Of a stretch of 64,000 bases of DNA, positions 53,603 through 63,119 are shown piece by piece (within the stretch, counting starts at the first letter, position 1; every line of letters starts with the position of its first letter). This DNA comes from Janthinobacterium lividum PAMC 25724 (lineage in GTDB: Bacteria; Pseudomonadota; Gammaproteobacteria; Burkholderiales; Burkholderiaceae_D), in NCBI GenBank assembly GCA_000242815.2, contig AHHB01000032.1:310001-374000 (forward strand), in the 5' to 3' direction. A program made the position numbers and the translations under genes. The notes beneath the pieces were generated by a model. The model saw only the letters and a program-made list of their open reading frames with translations. It had not been told where the DNA came from and did not search any database.

Positions 53603-54900
53603 AGCGTTACTCCTACAGGTTGAGGGAAAGTCGCTGCACGCAGCGGCTTGAACGAGAAATACATCCAGACAAGCGATACGCAGACGGTGCCGTACAGGAG
53701 CATGAAGGCGCTCGAACGCACACCGGTGAGGTCCACCAGGGCGCCGAACATCACGGGCAGAATGAAGCCGCCGAGACCGCCAGCCAGGCCCACCACGCCA
53801 GAGACGGCGCCGATATTGTCGGAAAAGTCGTCGCCGATGAACTTGAAGACGGAGGCCTTGCCCACGGCCATGGCGATGCCGACGATGAACAGCAGCGCGG
53901 TAAACCATAGAGGCGACAGGCCGATGTGGATAGCCAGCGGCCCCGTCACGGTCTCGATCACCATCTGCGTTTGCGGATACGACAGCAGGAAGAAGCACAC
54001 CCAGCACACCCACATCACGGCCCAGGTGACTTTCGCCGCACCATATTTATCGGAGATCCAGCCGCCAAATGCGCGCAACACGCCGCCCGGCAGCGAGAAG
54101 CAGGCAGCGAGCAGCGCCGCGTGCTTCAGGTCGTAGCCATATTCGGCCACGTAATACTTCGTCATCCACAGCGCCAGCGCCACATAGCCACCAAACACCA
54201 CCGAGTAGTACTGGCAATAGCGCCAAACGCGCGGGTCCTTCAGCACCTTCATCTGCGCCGCAAAGCTTTCGCCCGATGGCGCCAAGTGCGATTTGTCCGT
54301 GTACGAAAACAGCCAGAAAACGATGGCCGTGGCCAGCATGGCTAGCGCATACACCTTGGGCAGCATTTGCCAGCCGAAGGCGGCGACGATGCCCGGCGCG
54401 ACGAACTTGGTCAGCGCGGAACCGGAGTTGCCGGCGCCGAAAATACCCATCGCCAGGCCGCGGCGCTCCTTCTCGTACCAGCGTGCCACATAGGGCGTGC
54501 CGACCGAGAAGGAGCCGCCCGCCAGCCCGACGAACATGCCCAGCAAGAGAAAGTGCCAGTACGCGCTGGCGTAGGAAATCAAGTAGATCGGCACCACGCT
54601 GGCCAGCATCAGCAGGAAGAAGACGCGGCGTCCGCCGTATTTGTCCGTCCAGATGCCCAGCGGTACGCGCACGAGGGAGCCCGTCAGCACGGGCATGGCG
54701 GCCAACAGGCCGAATTGCGTTTCCGTCAAGCCCAGGCTGGTCTTGATGGGAATACCGAGTACGGCAAACATCATCCATACCGCGAAGCAGATCGTAAACG
54801 CGAAGGTACTGCTGATCAGCACGCACGCCTGCTTGCGCCGCATGCCCGGCTCGACTGCCTTGTTACTACTGTTGTTCTTAGTGCCATCTAGGGTAGCCAC
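53599..54900 (-). CDS. narK1: NarK1-type nitrate transporter
   Basis: 433-aa MFS protein. GLAGGSFSVGTPYVARWY and GIFGAGNSGSALTKF match the NarK nitrate motifs; SLGLTETQFGLLAAMPVLTGSLVRVPLGIWTDKYGG is the A-motif loop. NarK1 proteins are thought to import nitrate with protons and so start respiration before nitrite builds up. GTG at 54900 follows GGAG and gives a sensible N-terminus; the open frame upstream would add about 42 unlikely residues. It is the first gene of the block. Confidence 0.92.
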   Translation of the reverse strand: MATLDGTKNNSSNKAVEPGMRRKQACVLISSTFAFTICFAVWMMFAVLGIPIKTSLGLTETQFGLLAAMPVLTGSLVRVPLGIWTDKYGGRRVFFLLMLASVVPIYLISYASAYWHFLLLGMFVGLAGGSFSVGTPYVARWYEKERRGLAMGIFGAGNSGSALTKFVAPGIVAAFGWQMLPKVYALAMLATAIVFWLFSYTDKSHLAPSGESFAAQMKVLKDPRVWRYCQYYSVVFGGYVALALWMTKYYVAEYGYDLKHAALLAACFSLPGGVLRAFGGWISDKYGAAKVTWAVMWVCWVCFFLLSYPQTQMVIETVTGPLAIHIGLSPLWFTALLFIVGIAMAVGKASVFKFIGDDFSDNIGAVSGVVGLAGGLGGFILPVMFGALVDLTGVRSSAFMLLYGTVCVSLVWMYFSFKPLRAATFPQPVGVTL

Positions 54901-55236
54901 GATGTTTCTCCATGAATGCACTGGCCGTCTGGCCAGCCGTCCCGACCAGCTTACGTGGCGCAGGCGAAAGGCACTATCGGCCACAGGGTGATTATGAAAA
55001 GGCAATCTGGATAGCCGCATCGGCAAAAGTGACTAGATGGCGCGGTGCGGGCCTAGGCTGGATGGCGGGCGTTTTACAAAAGGACGCGTTTTTGGCACAC
55101 TCGGCGCCTGCAGAACAGGCACGAAACAGAGCAGATCATCACCCGCGTGGCCCGGCATGGCGTCCCGACATATGGCGCGGCGCGCCAAAGGCGGCTATGC
55201 TGTCGCCACCATCAATCAACGCCCCCGACATCACGC
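54901..55236. other. Intergenic region between narK1 and SirB2 genes
   Basis: 336 bases between divergent genes, so it should hold promoters for both. I found no FNR-like palindrome nor clear -35/-10 pair. A TGGCCGTCTGGCCA imperfect palindrome lies at about 54924-54937. Several overlapping short open frames are not convincing. Confidence 0.45.
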
Positions 55237-55614
55237 ATGGACTATCTGAGCCTCAAGCATTTCCACATGGGCTGCGCCGCCGCCAGCGGCTTTCTTTTCC
55301 TCTTGCGTGGCGCATGGATGTTGCGCGCCCCGGCCAAGCTGCAGCAGCGCTGGGTCAAGGTGCTGCCGCACCTGATCGACACGGCCCTGCTGGCCAGCGC
55401 CATCGCCCTGGCCGTGTGGAGCGGCCAGTCGCCGGGCAGCCAGCCGTGGCTGGCCGCCAAGCTGTGCGCGCTGGTCGGCTACATCGTGCTGGGCACCATC
55501 GCGCTGAAACGTGGCAAGACGCCGGCCGTGCGCGGCGCCGCCTTCGCGCTCGCCGTGCTGGTATTCGCCTACATCGTCGGCGTGGCCGTCACCAAGCAGG
55601 CCTGGCCGCTGTGA
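55237..55614 (+). CDS. SirB2 family membrane protein
   Basis: 125-aa inner-membrane protein with four helices: KHFHMGCAAASGFLFLLRG, VLPHLIDTALLASAIALAVW, LWLAAKLCALVGYIVLGTIAL and AAFALAVLVFAYIVGVAVTK. The KxxH near the N-terminus and the LPHxxDT segment are SirB2 signatures. The family is named for the sirB locus and has no established activity. ATG at 55237 was used. It stands alone between the nar block and the lipoprotein gene. Confidence 0.87.
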   Translation: MDYLSLKHFHMGCAAASGFLFLLRGAWMLRAPAKLQQRWVKVLPHLIDTALLASAIALAVWSGQSPGSQPWLAAKLCALVGYIVLGTIALKRGKTPAVRGAAFALAVLVFAYIVGVAVTKQAWPL

Positions 55615-55673
55615 TGCATCAGATATGCAGCAACGCAAGCGAGCTGGCGGGCGCTGGCGCGCCCTGCACGTGC

Positions 55674-56315
55674 TTAGTTGGCGCGGTTCTTCTCCAGAAG
55701 TTTCTTGCCAGTGGCGTCCTGTAGCCACCATTCACGCACATCGAGCGCCTTGTTCTCGATGCTGGCATTGGCCAGCAAGGGATTTTTCTTCAGGTAGACG
55801 ATATCTTCCTCGAAATTGTCGTGTATCGAAGCCACTTCCAGGAAACGGTTGGCATCCAGACGTCCCAGATAGATGACCTTGCCAGCCACGACGTCAAACT
55901 CGATCGCCTTCGGCGACGATTCGGAGTACTTGGACCTGCTTCCATAGTCAAGCAGCCAGATGAGGATGCGGTAGCGTCCCGGCGTCAGCTGCAGCGCAAA
56001 AGTACTGCCCTTGCCCGTAGGCACTTTTGGCGCGACATTCTGCAAGGAGACCTGGCCGGCGGGAGCATGGCTGGATAACCACAGATCTTTGTCCTTGTTG
56101 GTGGCAAGGTCGCTGCTGACAATGCCGAATCTGGCGCCATGCGCCTCGAAGACGGCGCGCTCGAACACGGTGCCGACGACAACGCCCTTGGCAAGGTCGG
56201 GGGTCGTATAGGTAAACGCAGGCGCTTTATCGTGGCCGGTGACGCAGCCGGACAACAGCGCAGGCAGCAAGACGGCGCACGCCAGCGCGCGCAGCATGGT
56301 GGTTCGGACAAACAT
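55674..56315 (-). CDS. Hypothetical lipoprotein
   Basis: 213-aa protein with a lipoprotein signal ending LLSGC (Cys24). The body has an Ig-like beta pattern (GKGSTFALQLTPGRYRILIWLLDYGS, VVAGKVIYLGRLDANRF) and ends with a polar tail. No family recognised. AGGA is six bases before ATG 56315. It may belong to surface or periplasmic proteins of the glycan locus to its right. Confidence 0.7.
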   Translation of the reverse strand: MFVRTTMLRALACAVLLPALLSGCVTGHDKAPAFTYTTPDLAKGVVVGTVFERAVFEAHGARFGIVSSDLATNKDKDLWLSSHAPAGQVSLQNVAPKVPTGKGSTFALQLTPGRYRILIWLLDYGSRSKYSESSPKAIEFDVVAGKVIYLGRLDANRFLEVASIHDNFEEDIVYLKKNPLLANASIENKALDVREWWLQDATGKKLLEKNRAN

Positions 56316-56677
56316 GGATGATCCTGGATGAAATGAAGAAAATGGGTAACAAGTAATGGGCATGGGGCGACAAGCCCTGTGCCTGCCGGGGCATCGAAAA
56401 ATATTTCCACATGGGAATATTTTTAGTGTATCCGCTTGGCAGGAAAATGTCTAGTTGATAAGTCGGCGAGGGGCAAAGTACGATTTCTGCAGAACGCAGC
56501 AGGCTGCACGACAATGACAGTATTGGCAACATCATCGACAAGCCGGCCACCGTGTACCTGCGCGTTACAAACGACATCATCGAGGCTGCGGTGTTGATGG
56601 CAGTGACGCTAGGCCGGCCACTCACTGACTATCGCGGCATCGAGGCGATGGTGGGCAAGCGGCCGGGCTGAGGGCGC
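56316..56677. other. Region between lipoprotein and DUF3472 genes
   Basis: 362 bases without an annotated complete gene. The part 56400-56460 is AT-rich and may serve as promoter. The part 56462-56671 is an open, coding-like stretch described as a gene remnant. Confidence 0.5.
56462..56671 (+). pseudogene. Orphan coding-like fragment (C-terminus of an unknown protein)
   Basis: A 69-codon frame ending in TGA at 56669-56671: SRLHDNDSIGNIIDKPATVY and later NDIIEAAVLMAVTLGRPLTDY. GC-rich third positions suggest true coding, yet it starts just after a stop and has no ATG or ribosome site in its first 40 codons. It looks like the end of a gene whose front was lost. I do not recognise the parent. 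Confidence 0.4.
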
Positions 56678-57979
56678 TTATTGCATCGGCAAGGCATTCA
56701 CATCAACGACAGGCATCTGGCCTGTCGCGGGCCGCGTGAAATTCTGATCGGTTTTCACGTAAGCGGCAAAGAAGCCGCCGTTATGCAGGTAAAACTTGCC
56801 GTTTTCCAGGCCGCCCGCATAATCCATGCGCTGCGCATTGGTGGCCGTGGCGTCGCCCGTGAAGCGCCCTGCCGTCACTTCGGACCAGGCGCCAGCGCTA
56901 CTCCTTGCCCACTGGTTACCGAACTGAACGCGGCGCTCCATGTAGCCGTTCGTGTCGATGAAGTTTTCGAGGAAGGAATGCACGCCCGTCAGGTAGGTGG
57001 AAATGGCCGGGCGCTTCCAGGTAGCGATATAGCGCCACCGGCCCGTTTCCGGCGCGAAGAACCAGGCCGAATATTCGCTGCTACCCTTGCCGTCGGGCCG
57101 CGCGCGGGTGATGAAGCGGTACGTGGTGCCGGCTGCCCAGTTATACGACAGGTAGGTCTGCCCGCCAGTGCCCTCGCCGCCAAAGGCATTGTCGGTCACG
57201 CCGGCGCCCTTGCTGACCAGGGTGGTTTTCGCGCCATTGTCGGCATCCCAGACGGAAAACAATATCCAGCGCTCGCTTGGCGACTTCACCTGGATGCCCA
57301 GGTAGCCCTGGCCAAAACCGTTGGCCATGAAGTAGGAGCCGATGGCATCCTGACCCACGGGTATCGTCATCTCGTTGTAAAAATACTCGGTATTGGCCGG
57401 CACCGTGTAGCCCATGTGCACGGACGGCCCGCGCCGCGACCAGTAGTAATTTTCCGTATCGTCGGCATAATTGAGCGTGGCGCCTGCTGTCACCTTCAGC
57501 GCGGCGACCTCGCCAAAGGTGGCCTTGGCGCGCGTCAGTCCCTGCAATTCCACCTTCACATAGCCGGCCGTCGGCACGTTCACCGTGCCCACCGCGTAAG
57601 TCTTGCGTGCCTTGTCGGTCAGCTTGACGTCGAACGACTTGCCGTTGATCTTTACGCGCACGGTGCTGCTGCCGCCATCGGCCAGGCTGGCATCGAGCGC
57701 CACCTGAACGGAGCCTGCTCCGGAGACGCGGAAATACGTGCTGGCGACGGCATCCGGATTGCTCCAGCCAGTCAAGCCTTGCTCAGTAATGTCGGCGCCG
57801 TCCTCACCTCTGGTGATATAGGCATTACCAGCCAGGGCCACCGTCACTGGCACGGCCGTGCTGCTGGCCAGCAAGGCCGTGCCGTCCGTGGTGGCGGTGG
57901 GGGCGGTGCCGCCGCACGCTGCCAGCAGCAGGGACATGGCGGGAAGGACTGCATAGCGTAATGAACTTCTGTGTTTCAT
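56678..57979 (-). CDS. DUF5077/DUF3472 domain lipoprotein
   Basis: 433-aa exported protein. Signal peptide with lipobox LLLAAC (Cys22) after MKHRSSLRYAV. Residues about 35-160 match DUF5077, a carbohydrate-binding-like beta domain (VPVTVALAGNAYITRG, GYVKVELQGLTRAK), and the rest DUF3472 (ENYYWSRRGPSVHMGYTVP, GYLGIQVKSPSERWILFSVWDADNG). Together they occur in surface glycan-use proteins; an enzymatic role is not proven. ATG at 57979 has GAGGAG six bases upstream. It lies after the GH109-like gene on the same strand with a terminator between. Confidence 0.85.
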   Translation of the reverse strand: MKHRSSLRYAVLPAMSLLLAACGGTAPTATTDGTALLASSTAVPVTVALAGNAYITRGEDGADITEQGLTGWSNPDAVASTYFRVSGAGSVQVALDASLADGGSSTVRVKINGKSFDVKLTDKARKTYAVGTVNVPTAGYVKVELQGLTRAKATFGEVAALKVTAGATLNYADDTENYYWSRRGPSVHMGYTVPANTEYFYNEMTIPVGQDAIGSYFMANGFGQGYLGIQVKSPSERWILFSVWDADNGAKTTLVSKGAGVTDNAFGGEGTGGQTYLSYNWAAGTTYRFITRARPDGKGSSEYSAWFFAPETGRWRYIATWKRPAISTYLTGVHSFLENFIDTNGYMERRVQFGNQWARSSAGAWSEVTAGRFTGDATATNAQRMDYAGGLENGKFYLHNGGFFAAYVKTDQNFTRPATGQMPVVDVNALPMQ

Positions 57980-58056
57980 CAACATCTCCTCGTGGTGCGG
58001 CGCGCAACGGACCCAAAAAGGCCTGCAGCGAGCGCCGCGGTTTAAAAAACAAACGG

Positions 58057-58097
58057 GTAAAAAAAACCCGCTACGGCACCAGGTGCGGTAGCGGGTT
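58057..58097 (-). terminator. Rho-independent terminator after the GH109-like gene
   Basis: AACCCGCTAC (58065-58074) pairs with GTAGCGGGTT (58088-58097) around a 13-base loop. On the minus strand the stem is followed by a T-run (the A-run at 58059-58066), the standard layout for the gene ending at 58106. Confidence 0.8.
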
Positions 58098-58105
58098 GTG
58101 CCGGC

Positions 58106-59497
58106 TTAGTACTTGCCGTCGAGCGCGAAGATCGGCTGGCGCGCTTTCCACTGGCCGCCCGTGAAGTCAGGGAAGTCCAGGGTCTGGAAGTTGGCGGCGA
58201 TCGATTGCTCGGACAGCGGCGTGATGGCGCTCCAGGTCACCGCATCGTAAATATCGATCGGCATCGGCGCATTCGCCTTGAGCGCTTCGACAAAGGCGTG
58301 GATGACGAAGAAGTCCATGCCGCCATGACCCGCGCCTTCGGCTTGCGCCGCATATTTGCGCCATAACGGGTGCTCATACTTGTCCTGGTAGGCCTGGAAG
58401 TCATCCCACTCGTGCGCCTTGCTGACACCTTCGATGTGGATAGCATTGTTCAGGTCCATCCACAGGCCGTCCGTACCTTGCACGCGGAAGCCCAGCGAAT
58501 ACGGACGCGGCAAGCTGGTATCGTGCTGCAAGATGATGGTTTCGCCGTTTTCGCACGCCAGCGTGGTGGTAACGATATCGCCGAGCTTGAACTTCACCTT
58601 GGCGTTCGCATGCTGCGCGCCGCCCGGCTGCTTGACAATGTAGTCGTGCAAGCCGCGCGCCTTGCTGGCAAAGGCGTTGATGCGCGTAAAACGGTTGCCG
58701 CGATTGATGTTTGTATACATGGCGCAGGGGCCGATGCCATGGCTCGGGTACAATTCGCCATTGCGCTCGACCGAGTGCTGCGTGCGCCAATGGGCCTCGG
58801 ACCAGCCTTTTTCGCCGAATTCCACACCGCCGCCGTACGGCTTGCCCGGATTGCCGCTGTTGAATTTGACGGCGCGCAAATCGTGCTGATAGCCGCCCTG
58901 CAGGTGCAGCAGTTCGCCGAACAGGCCGGCGCGCACCATCTGCAACGCAGCCATCACATCGCGGCGATAGCATACGTTTTCCAGCAGCATGTAAGGCGTC
59001 CCCGTTTTCAGCTGGGTATTTAGCACATCCCAGTGGTCTTGCAGGGTAATGCCAGCGACTACTTCGCATCCGACGGCAATCTTCGCCTGCATGGCGGCGA
59101 TAGCCATGGGCGCGTGACATTCCCATGGCGTGGCGATGATCACGCCATCGAGGCCACCGGCGTCGAGCATGCGCTTGTACGCTTTCTGGTCGCGCTCTTC
59201 GCCATAGGTGCGCGGACGCGGCTTGCCGGCTTTGGCCACCTGGCCCAGCGCGTGTTTCAGCATGATCGGGTCGATATCGCACAGGGCAACGACTTCCACG
59301 TCATCGCGGCGCACCAGTTCGGCCAGCAGCACCTGGCCGCGCATGCCTGTGCCGATCAGGCCAAGACGAACCTTGTCGCGGCCGGTGGCGGTGGCAGCGT
59401 TGGCGGCGCCAGGCAGCAATGTGCTGCCGGCCATGGCGCTGCCAGCCAGCGCGGCGCTGGCGGACAGGAAATTGCGTCGATTGATTTGTATTGTCAT
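58106..59497 (-). CDS. Gfo/Idh/MocA-type protein, likely GH109 glycosidase (Tat-exported)
   Basis: 463 aa. The N-terminus has a twin-arginine signal (INRRNFLSASAAL, Arg7-Arg8) and an AxA cut near residue 35. The dinucleotide-binding fold starts with VRLGLIGTGMRGQ. GWSEAHWRTQHSVERNGELYPSHGIGP and GHGGMDFF are typical of family GH109, which removes alpha-N-acetylgalactosamine by an NAD-dependent redox mechanism. Length and motifs fit GH109 better than plain oxidoreductases, though activity is unproven. It lies between DUF3472 and TonB genes, consistent with periplasmic glycan degradation. Confidence 0.82.
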   Translation of the reverse strand: MTIQINRRNFLSASAALAGSAMAGSTLLPGAANAATATGRDKVRLGLIGTGMRGQVLLAELVRRDDVEVVALCDIDPIMLKHALGQVAKAGKPRPRTYGEERDQKAYKRMLDAGGLDGVIIATPWECHAPMAIAAMQAKIAVGCEVVAGITLQDHWDVLNTQLKTGTPYMLLENVCYRRDVMAALQMVRAGLFGELLHLQGGYQHDLRAVKFNSGNPGKPYGGGVEFGEKGWSEAHWRTQHSVERNGELYPSHGIGPCAMYTNINRGNRFTRINAFASKARGLHDYIVKQPGGAQHANAKVKFKLGDIVTTTLACENGETIILQHDTSLPRPYSLGFRVQGTDGLWMDLNNAIHIEGVSKAHEWDDFQAYQDKYEHPLWRKYAAQAEGAGHGGMDFFVIHAFVEALKANAPMPIDIYDAVTWSAITPLSEQSIAANFQTLDFPDFTGGQWKARQPIFALDGKY

Positions 59498-59563
59498 TCG
59501 TCTCTACTCGCTTCCATTGGTAATGTTCTTCGCCGACCCGCCATGCAGCGGACCGGCGACAGT

Positions 59564-62500
59564 TTAATAAGTGTATTCAGCCGTGAAACGCACCGAACGC
59601 GGCGCCGTGCGTCCATCGACCTGCAGGTAATTGCGCGAGATGGCGCCATGGTCTTCGCGCGTTTCGGTGTAGCGGGTCACGGTCTGGCTGTTGAACACAT
59701 TGAAGACGTCCACTTTCAAGCTCAACCCTTTGACGGCGCCGGGAGTATAGGCCAGGTTCATGTCCAACTGAGCTTGCCACGGCAGGCGGCCCTGGCTGCC
59801 GCGCGGCGCCGGCTTGCCATTGCAATAGAAGTAGGAATCGCCGTAATTGTTTTCGAACTTCAGCGCATCGGGCAGCGCGCCGATGCAGTTGCGCGGCGCA
59901 CCCGAGGTCAGCGACAGGTTGGCGCCCAGCATCACGTCCGGCATGACCTGCATGAAACCGTAGGCCTTGAAGGCGTGGCGATGGTCGCCCGGCAGGTAGC
60001 CATAGGCGTTGTACATCAATTCCTTGTGGTCGTCGCTGACCGTCAGGCCCACATCGCCGCCGCCGACGCTGTCCGTCTGGCCTTCCATATTGCCCTTCAA
60101 GACGGACAGGGTGTAGGTCAGCTTGCCGTACCAGCCATTCGTGTACGGGTGCTCGACAAACATGTTCAAGGCACGGTAGGTACGCGACGGCAGCGGATTG
60201 CCCCATTCTGCCGCCGAAATATCGACGCGGCGCAAGCCCTTGCCATCGTCGAAGTCCACCATCAGGCTATTGTCGCGGCCTGGGTTGATGATGGCGCACT
60301 GGAAGCCGCTCCAGTTGCTCGTGTCAACGCTGTTGCGCGTGGCCCAGGCTTGCAGCGGGCGCTCGTCGCAGACGTCGTCGTTGGTATCGTTCAGCTTACG
60401 GTACAGCATGCTGGCGCCCACCACCAGTTGCTTGGAGAGGGCGCGTTCGAAGCCCAGCGAGAATTCATCCTGCGACAGCGGTTTCAGGCCGACGGCTGTC
60501 ACTTCGCGCGCATCGCGGCTCTGGCCATAGGCGTTGTTAGCCGAATACGGCTTGCTGATGGCATGCAGGCCCGTCGGTGCGCCAGTGACGGGATCGACAC
60601 CCGTGTAGGTGTACATCTCGCTGGTGGCCAGGAAGGGGCTGGCCATGTTGCTCGACAAATTCGATGGCACCGGCAGGTGGTAGCGCCCGCCATTGGCGAA
60701 CAATTTAAGGCTGCCGTCGCCCAGGTAATCCCAAGTGGCGCCCACGCGCGGGGCGATCATGTTGCGCTGCGAAATGAAAGCCACGCCATCGGTGCTGTAA
60801 TTGGTGAACTGTTCGCGGCGCAGGCCCAGATCCAGCAGTACGCGCTGCGTGACCTGATAGTGATCCTGGATGTACTGCGCCGATTGCACGCTGGTCGGAC
60901 GCGCCAGGTTGGCGTTCAGGTCCTTGCTGACGTAATAGCCCTGCTTGCCGTAACCATCACCCTGATACGGCGTTTCAAAGGCGCCGTTGATCGGCAGATT
61001 CGGATCCGTCGCCCGCAGGTAAGTCCAGCGGTAGCCGCCGGCCAGGCTCAGGCCCACTTTCGATTCCACGTCGATGCGGTCGACGCCGCCGCGCAGCGAA
61101 TGCTTGCCCAGCTTGTATTCGAGGTCCAGGCGCTTGGCCTTCTGGCGGTCTTCCGACGATGGGTCGACCAGGGTGCCGGTCACCGTTTGCGGATTGGAAT
61201 AGCTAAGGCCAGGCACCTGGGTCGAGGTGTTCGACGAGGTCTGCGCCAGCAGCGGATTGTAGCCATTCGGTGTGCGCGTGTGTGAGGTGCGCGATGCGCC
61301 CATCATGGCCGTCAACGTCAGCTTGTCCGTCAGATAGCCCGTATACTTGAAGATGTCGGCATTCGCGCCTGGCGCAGCCGACGAACCGCAGCAATTAATG
61401 GTGGTCTCGCTGCCGCCGCCAGGCACGTTGTTGCGTTTCAGCGTGGCATAGTCGAAGCCATAGCTTTGGCTGTCCGTGGTCGTGCGATCATACAGCTTGG
61501 TATATTCAAAGTGATGGTCATCCGTCAGATTGTAGTCCAGCTTGGCCATCATGCGGTCAACCTTGCCCTTGCTCTCGCGCCAGCCATTCGGCAGCACCTT
61601 GTTCAGCAAGTCGTCGCGCGCACCGGCGATCGAAGCGCTGTTCGTGCGCGTCTGTTCCAGCGCCACAAAGGCAAACAGCTTGTTCTTGATCAGCGGCCCG
61701 CTGCCGTACAAGCCGACGACCTTGCTGCTGCTGCTGTTATCGCGATTCCAGTACTTCAAGGTGCCGTCCGTGAGCGCATTGGCGCCCGTGTTCGGGTAAT
61801 ACCTGTTTTCCGTTGTGCCCTTCAGCGAACCGGGGATGATGGAAACCTTACCGCCCAATTCCACCTTGTTGCCGCCGCTCTTGGTGGTGATGTTGATGAC
61901 GCCGCCCGTGGAGCGGCCAAACTCGGAACCGTAGCCGCCCGACAGCACCTGCAGGTTCGAGATCGCGCCAAACGGCAGTTCCGACGCACCCACCTGCGTC
62001 AGGATGTTGGTGATGGGGAAGCCGTTGACATAAAAGGCGTTTTCCGACTGGCCCGAGCCGCCGATCGATGGCGCATTGCCATACGCGCTGTTGGTGCCGC
62101 GCGCCACGCCCGGCGTCAGCTGCACGATGGAGGCGACGTCATTGCCCACTGGCAGCGCTTTCAATTCCTTGGCCGTAAAAATCACGCCATTGTTGGTGTT
62201 CGACACGTCGATCGGGTTGCGCGACGCCCTTACCACGACAGTTTGCTCCTGAACCGAGGGGCCAGCCGCGCTGACTGGGCCGAAGTTGGCTTCGGCACCC
62301 GCGCCGATCAGCGCTTCGACTTCCTGCGACGCTTCGACCGAACCGGCACGCAGCACGCGCACCGCGTAGCGTCCTGGCGGCATGGAATTGGCCACGTAGC
62401 GGCCCGACGTATCCGGCGTCAAGGTGCGCTGCACACCCGTCGCCAGATTTTCCAGCACCACGCTGGCGCCGGCCGGCGTGCTCACTGCGCCAAAAATGGT

Positions 62501-62611
62501 ACTGGTGGCGTTCGACTGTGCCCAGGCCTGGCCTGGCACGCCGGCCGCCAATGCGATCACGATCGCTGCGGCGCGGCTGATGTCGCGCAATTTGAGTCGG
62601 GTGGTATGCAT
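59564..62611 (-). CDS. TonB-dependent receptor with N-terminal carboxypeptidase-regulatory-like domain
   Basis: 1015-aa outer-membrane receptor of the Oar/SusC-like group. Signal peptide to about residue 31 (AWA-Q), then an Ig-like extension (GAVSTPAGASVVLENLATG, residues about 40-110), then plug (VVRASRNPIDVSNTNNG, NAPSIGGSGQSENAFYVNG) and a large barrel that ends PRSVRFTAEYTY. Such receptors import oligosaccharides or peptides. GAGA is close to ATG 62611. It is 66 bases upstream of the GH109-like gene on the same strand, so probably one transcription unit for sugar uptake and cleavage. Confidence 0.9.
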   Translation of the reverse strand: MHTTRLKLRDISRAAAIVIALAAGVPGQAWAQSNATSTIFGAVSTPAGASVVLENLATGVQRTLTPDTSGRYVANSMPPGRYAVRVLRAGSVEASQEVEALIGAGAEANFGPVSAAGPSVQEQTVVVRASRNPIDVSNTNNGVIFTAKELKALPVGNDVASIVQLTPGVARGTNSAYGNAPSIGGSGQSENAFYVNGFPITNILTQVGASELPFGAISNLQVLSGGYGSEFGRSTGGVINITTKSGGNKVELGGKVSIIPGSLKGTTENRYYPNTGANALTDGTLKYWNRDNSSSSKVVGLYGSGPLIKNKLFAFVALEQTRTNSASIAGARDDLLNKVLPNGWRESKGKVDRMMAKLDYNLTDDHHFEYTKLYDRTTTDSQSYGFDYATLKRNNVPGGGSETTINCCGSSAAPGANADIFKYTGYLTDKLTLTAMMGASRTSHTRTPNGYNPLLAQTSSNTSTQVPGLSYSNPQTVTGTLVDPSSEDRQKAKRLDLEYKLGKHSLRGGVDRIDVESKVGLSLAGGYRWTYLRATDPNLPINGAFETPYQGDGYGKQGYYVSKDLNANLARPTSVQSAQYIQDHYQVTQRVLLDLGLRREQFTNYSTDGVAFISQRNMIAPRVGATWDYLGDGSLKLFANGGRYHLPVPSNLSSNMASPFLATSEMYTYTGVDPVTGAPTGLHAISKPYSANNAYGQSRDAREVTAVGLKPLSQDEFSLGFERALSKQLVVGASMLYRKLNDTNDDVCDERPLQAWATRNSVDTSNWSGFQCAIINPGRDNSLMVDFDDGKGLRRVDISAAEWGNPLPSRTYRALNMFVEHPYTNGWYGKLTYTLSVLKGNMEGQTDSVGGGDVGLTVSDDHKELMYNAYGYLPGDHRHAFKAYGFMQVMPDVMLGANLSLTSGAPRNCIGALPDALKFENNYGDSYFYCNGKPAPRGSQGRLPWQAQLDMNLAYTPGAVKGLSLKVDVFNVFNSQTVTRYTETREDHGAISRNYLQVDGRTAPRSVRFTAEYTY

Positions 62612-63119
62612 TCTTGTCTCTCCGTCTATATCGAGGGTTATACGCGCCCTCCCCGCTCCAGGGCAGAGTCGGAGGGACGCAATTTTTATGTTGTTCGTCG
62701 AGCGGTGCAGCCAGGCAGTTGCACTTTTCGGGAAATCGGTCCGTATCGGCCGATCTTCGTTTTAGTAGGATTACTTTAAAAAGAAAAAGAAGTAGCGTCA
62801 ACAAAAAGAAAGTTAAAACGCAAAATTGTCGCCAAATCGGGGGCAAAAATGCTATTTATCTTTCGCTTTTATGCATTGCCTGGTAGTTAACTTTCGTTAT
62901 CGTGGCGTAGCAGATACACGCGCCAAAAAAAATCGGGCAAGCGCGAGCCAGAACAGCCCAATAATGGCGGGATGGAAACGAGAAAAAAGAAATTCTCATC
63001 CGTTCTATCTTACGTTTATCTTTCGAATTGCGCATTTCGAAACATTAATTTTTTTTCATCCCAATCGCCCAGCCCATCACAACGCAAACCGCGCCGACGG
63101 GCTGGGGCAGCGTCAAGCC
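62612..63119. other. Intergenic region between two TonB receptor genes
   Basis: 508 bases, partly AT-rich (62760-63060). It holds a promoter candidate (62773-62801), a palindrome ATCGGCCGAT (62745-62754) and inverted CCCAGCCC/GGGCTGGG (63068-63106) after the stop of the upstream receptor. No convincing gene. Confidence 0.5.
62773..62801 (-). promoter_or_regulatory. Predicted promoter of the TonB receptor gene
   Basis: On the minus strand TTGACG (62801-62796), a 17-base spacer and TAAAGT (62778-62773) fit a sigma-70 promoter, with a leader of about 150 bases before the ATG at 62611. The palindrome ATCGGCCGAT at 62745-62754 lies just downstream and may be an operator. Confidence 0.35.

Noticed and set aside
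54912-55724. 270-codon plus-strand open frame across the narK1-SirB2 gap
   Set aside because: It overlaps the SirB2 gene in a different frame and lacks coding signals.
59033-61285. 750-codon plus-strand open frame opposite the GH109-like and TonB receptor genes
   Set aside because: Shadow of two clear minus-strand genes; no ribosome site or family signature, and GC-rich DNA leaves the opposite frame open.
63068-63106. CCCAGCCC/GGGCTGGG hairpin as a terminator
   Set aside because: On the transcribed minus strand the run after the stem is A, not T, and the arms are short with a long loop.
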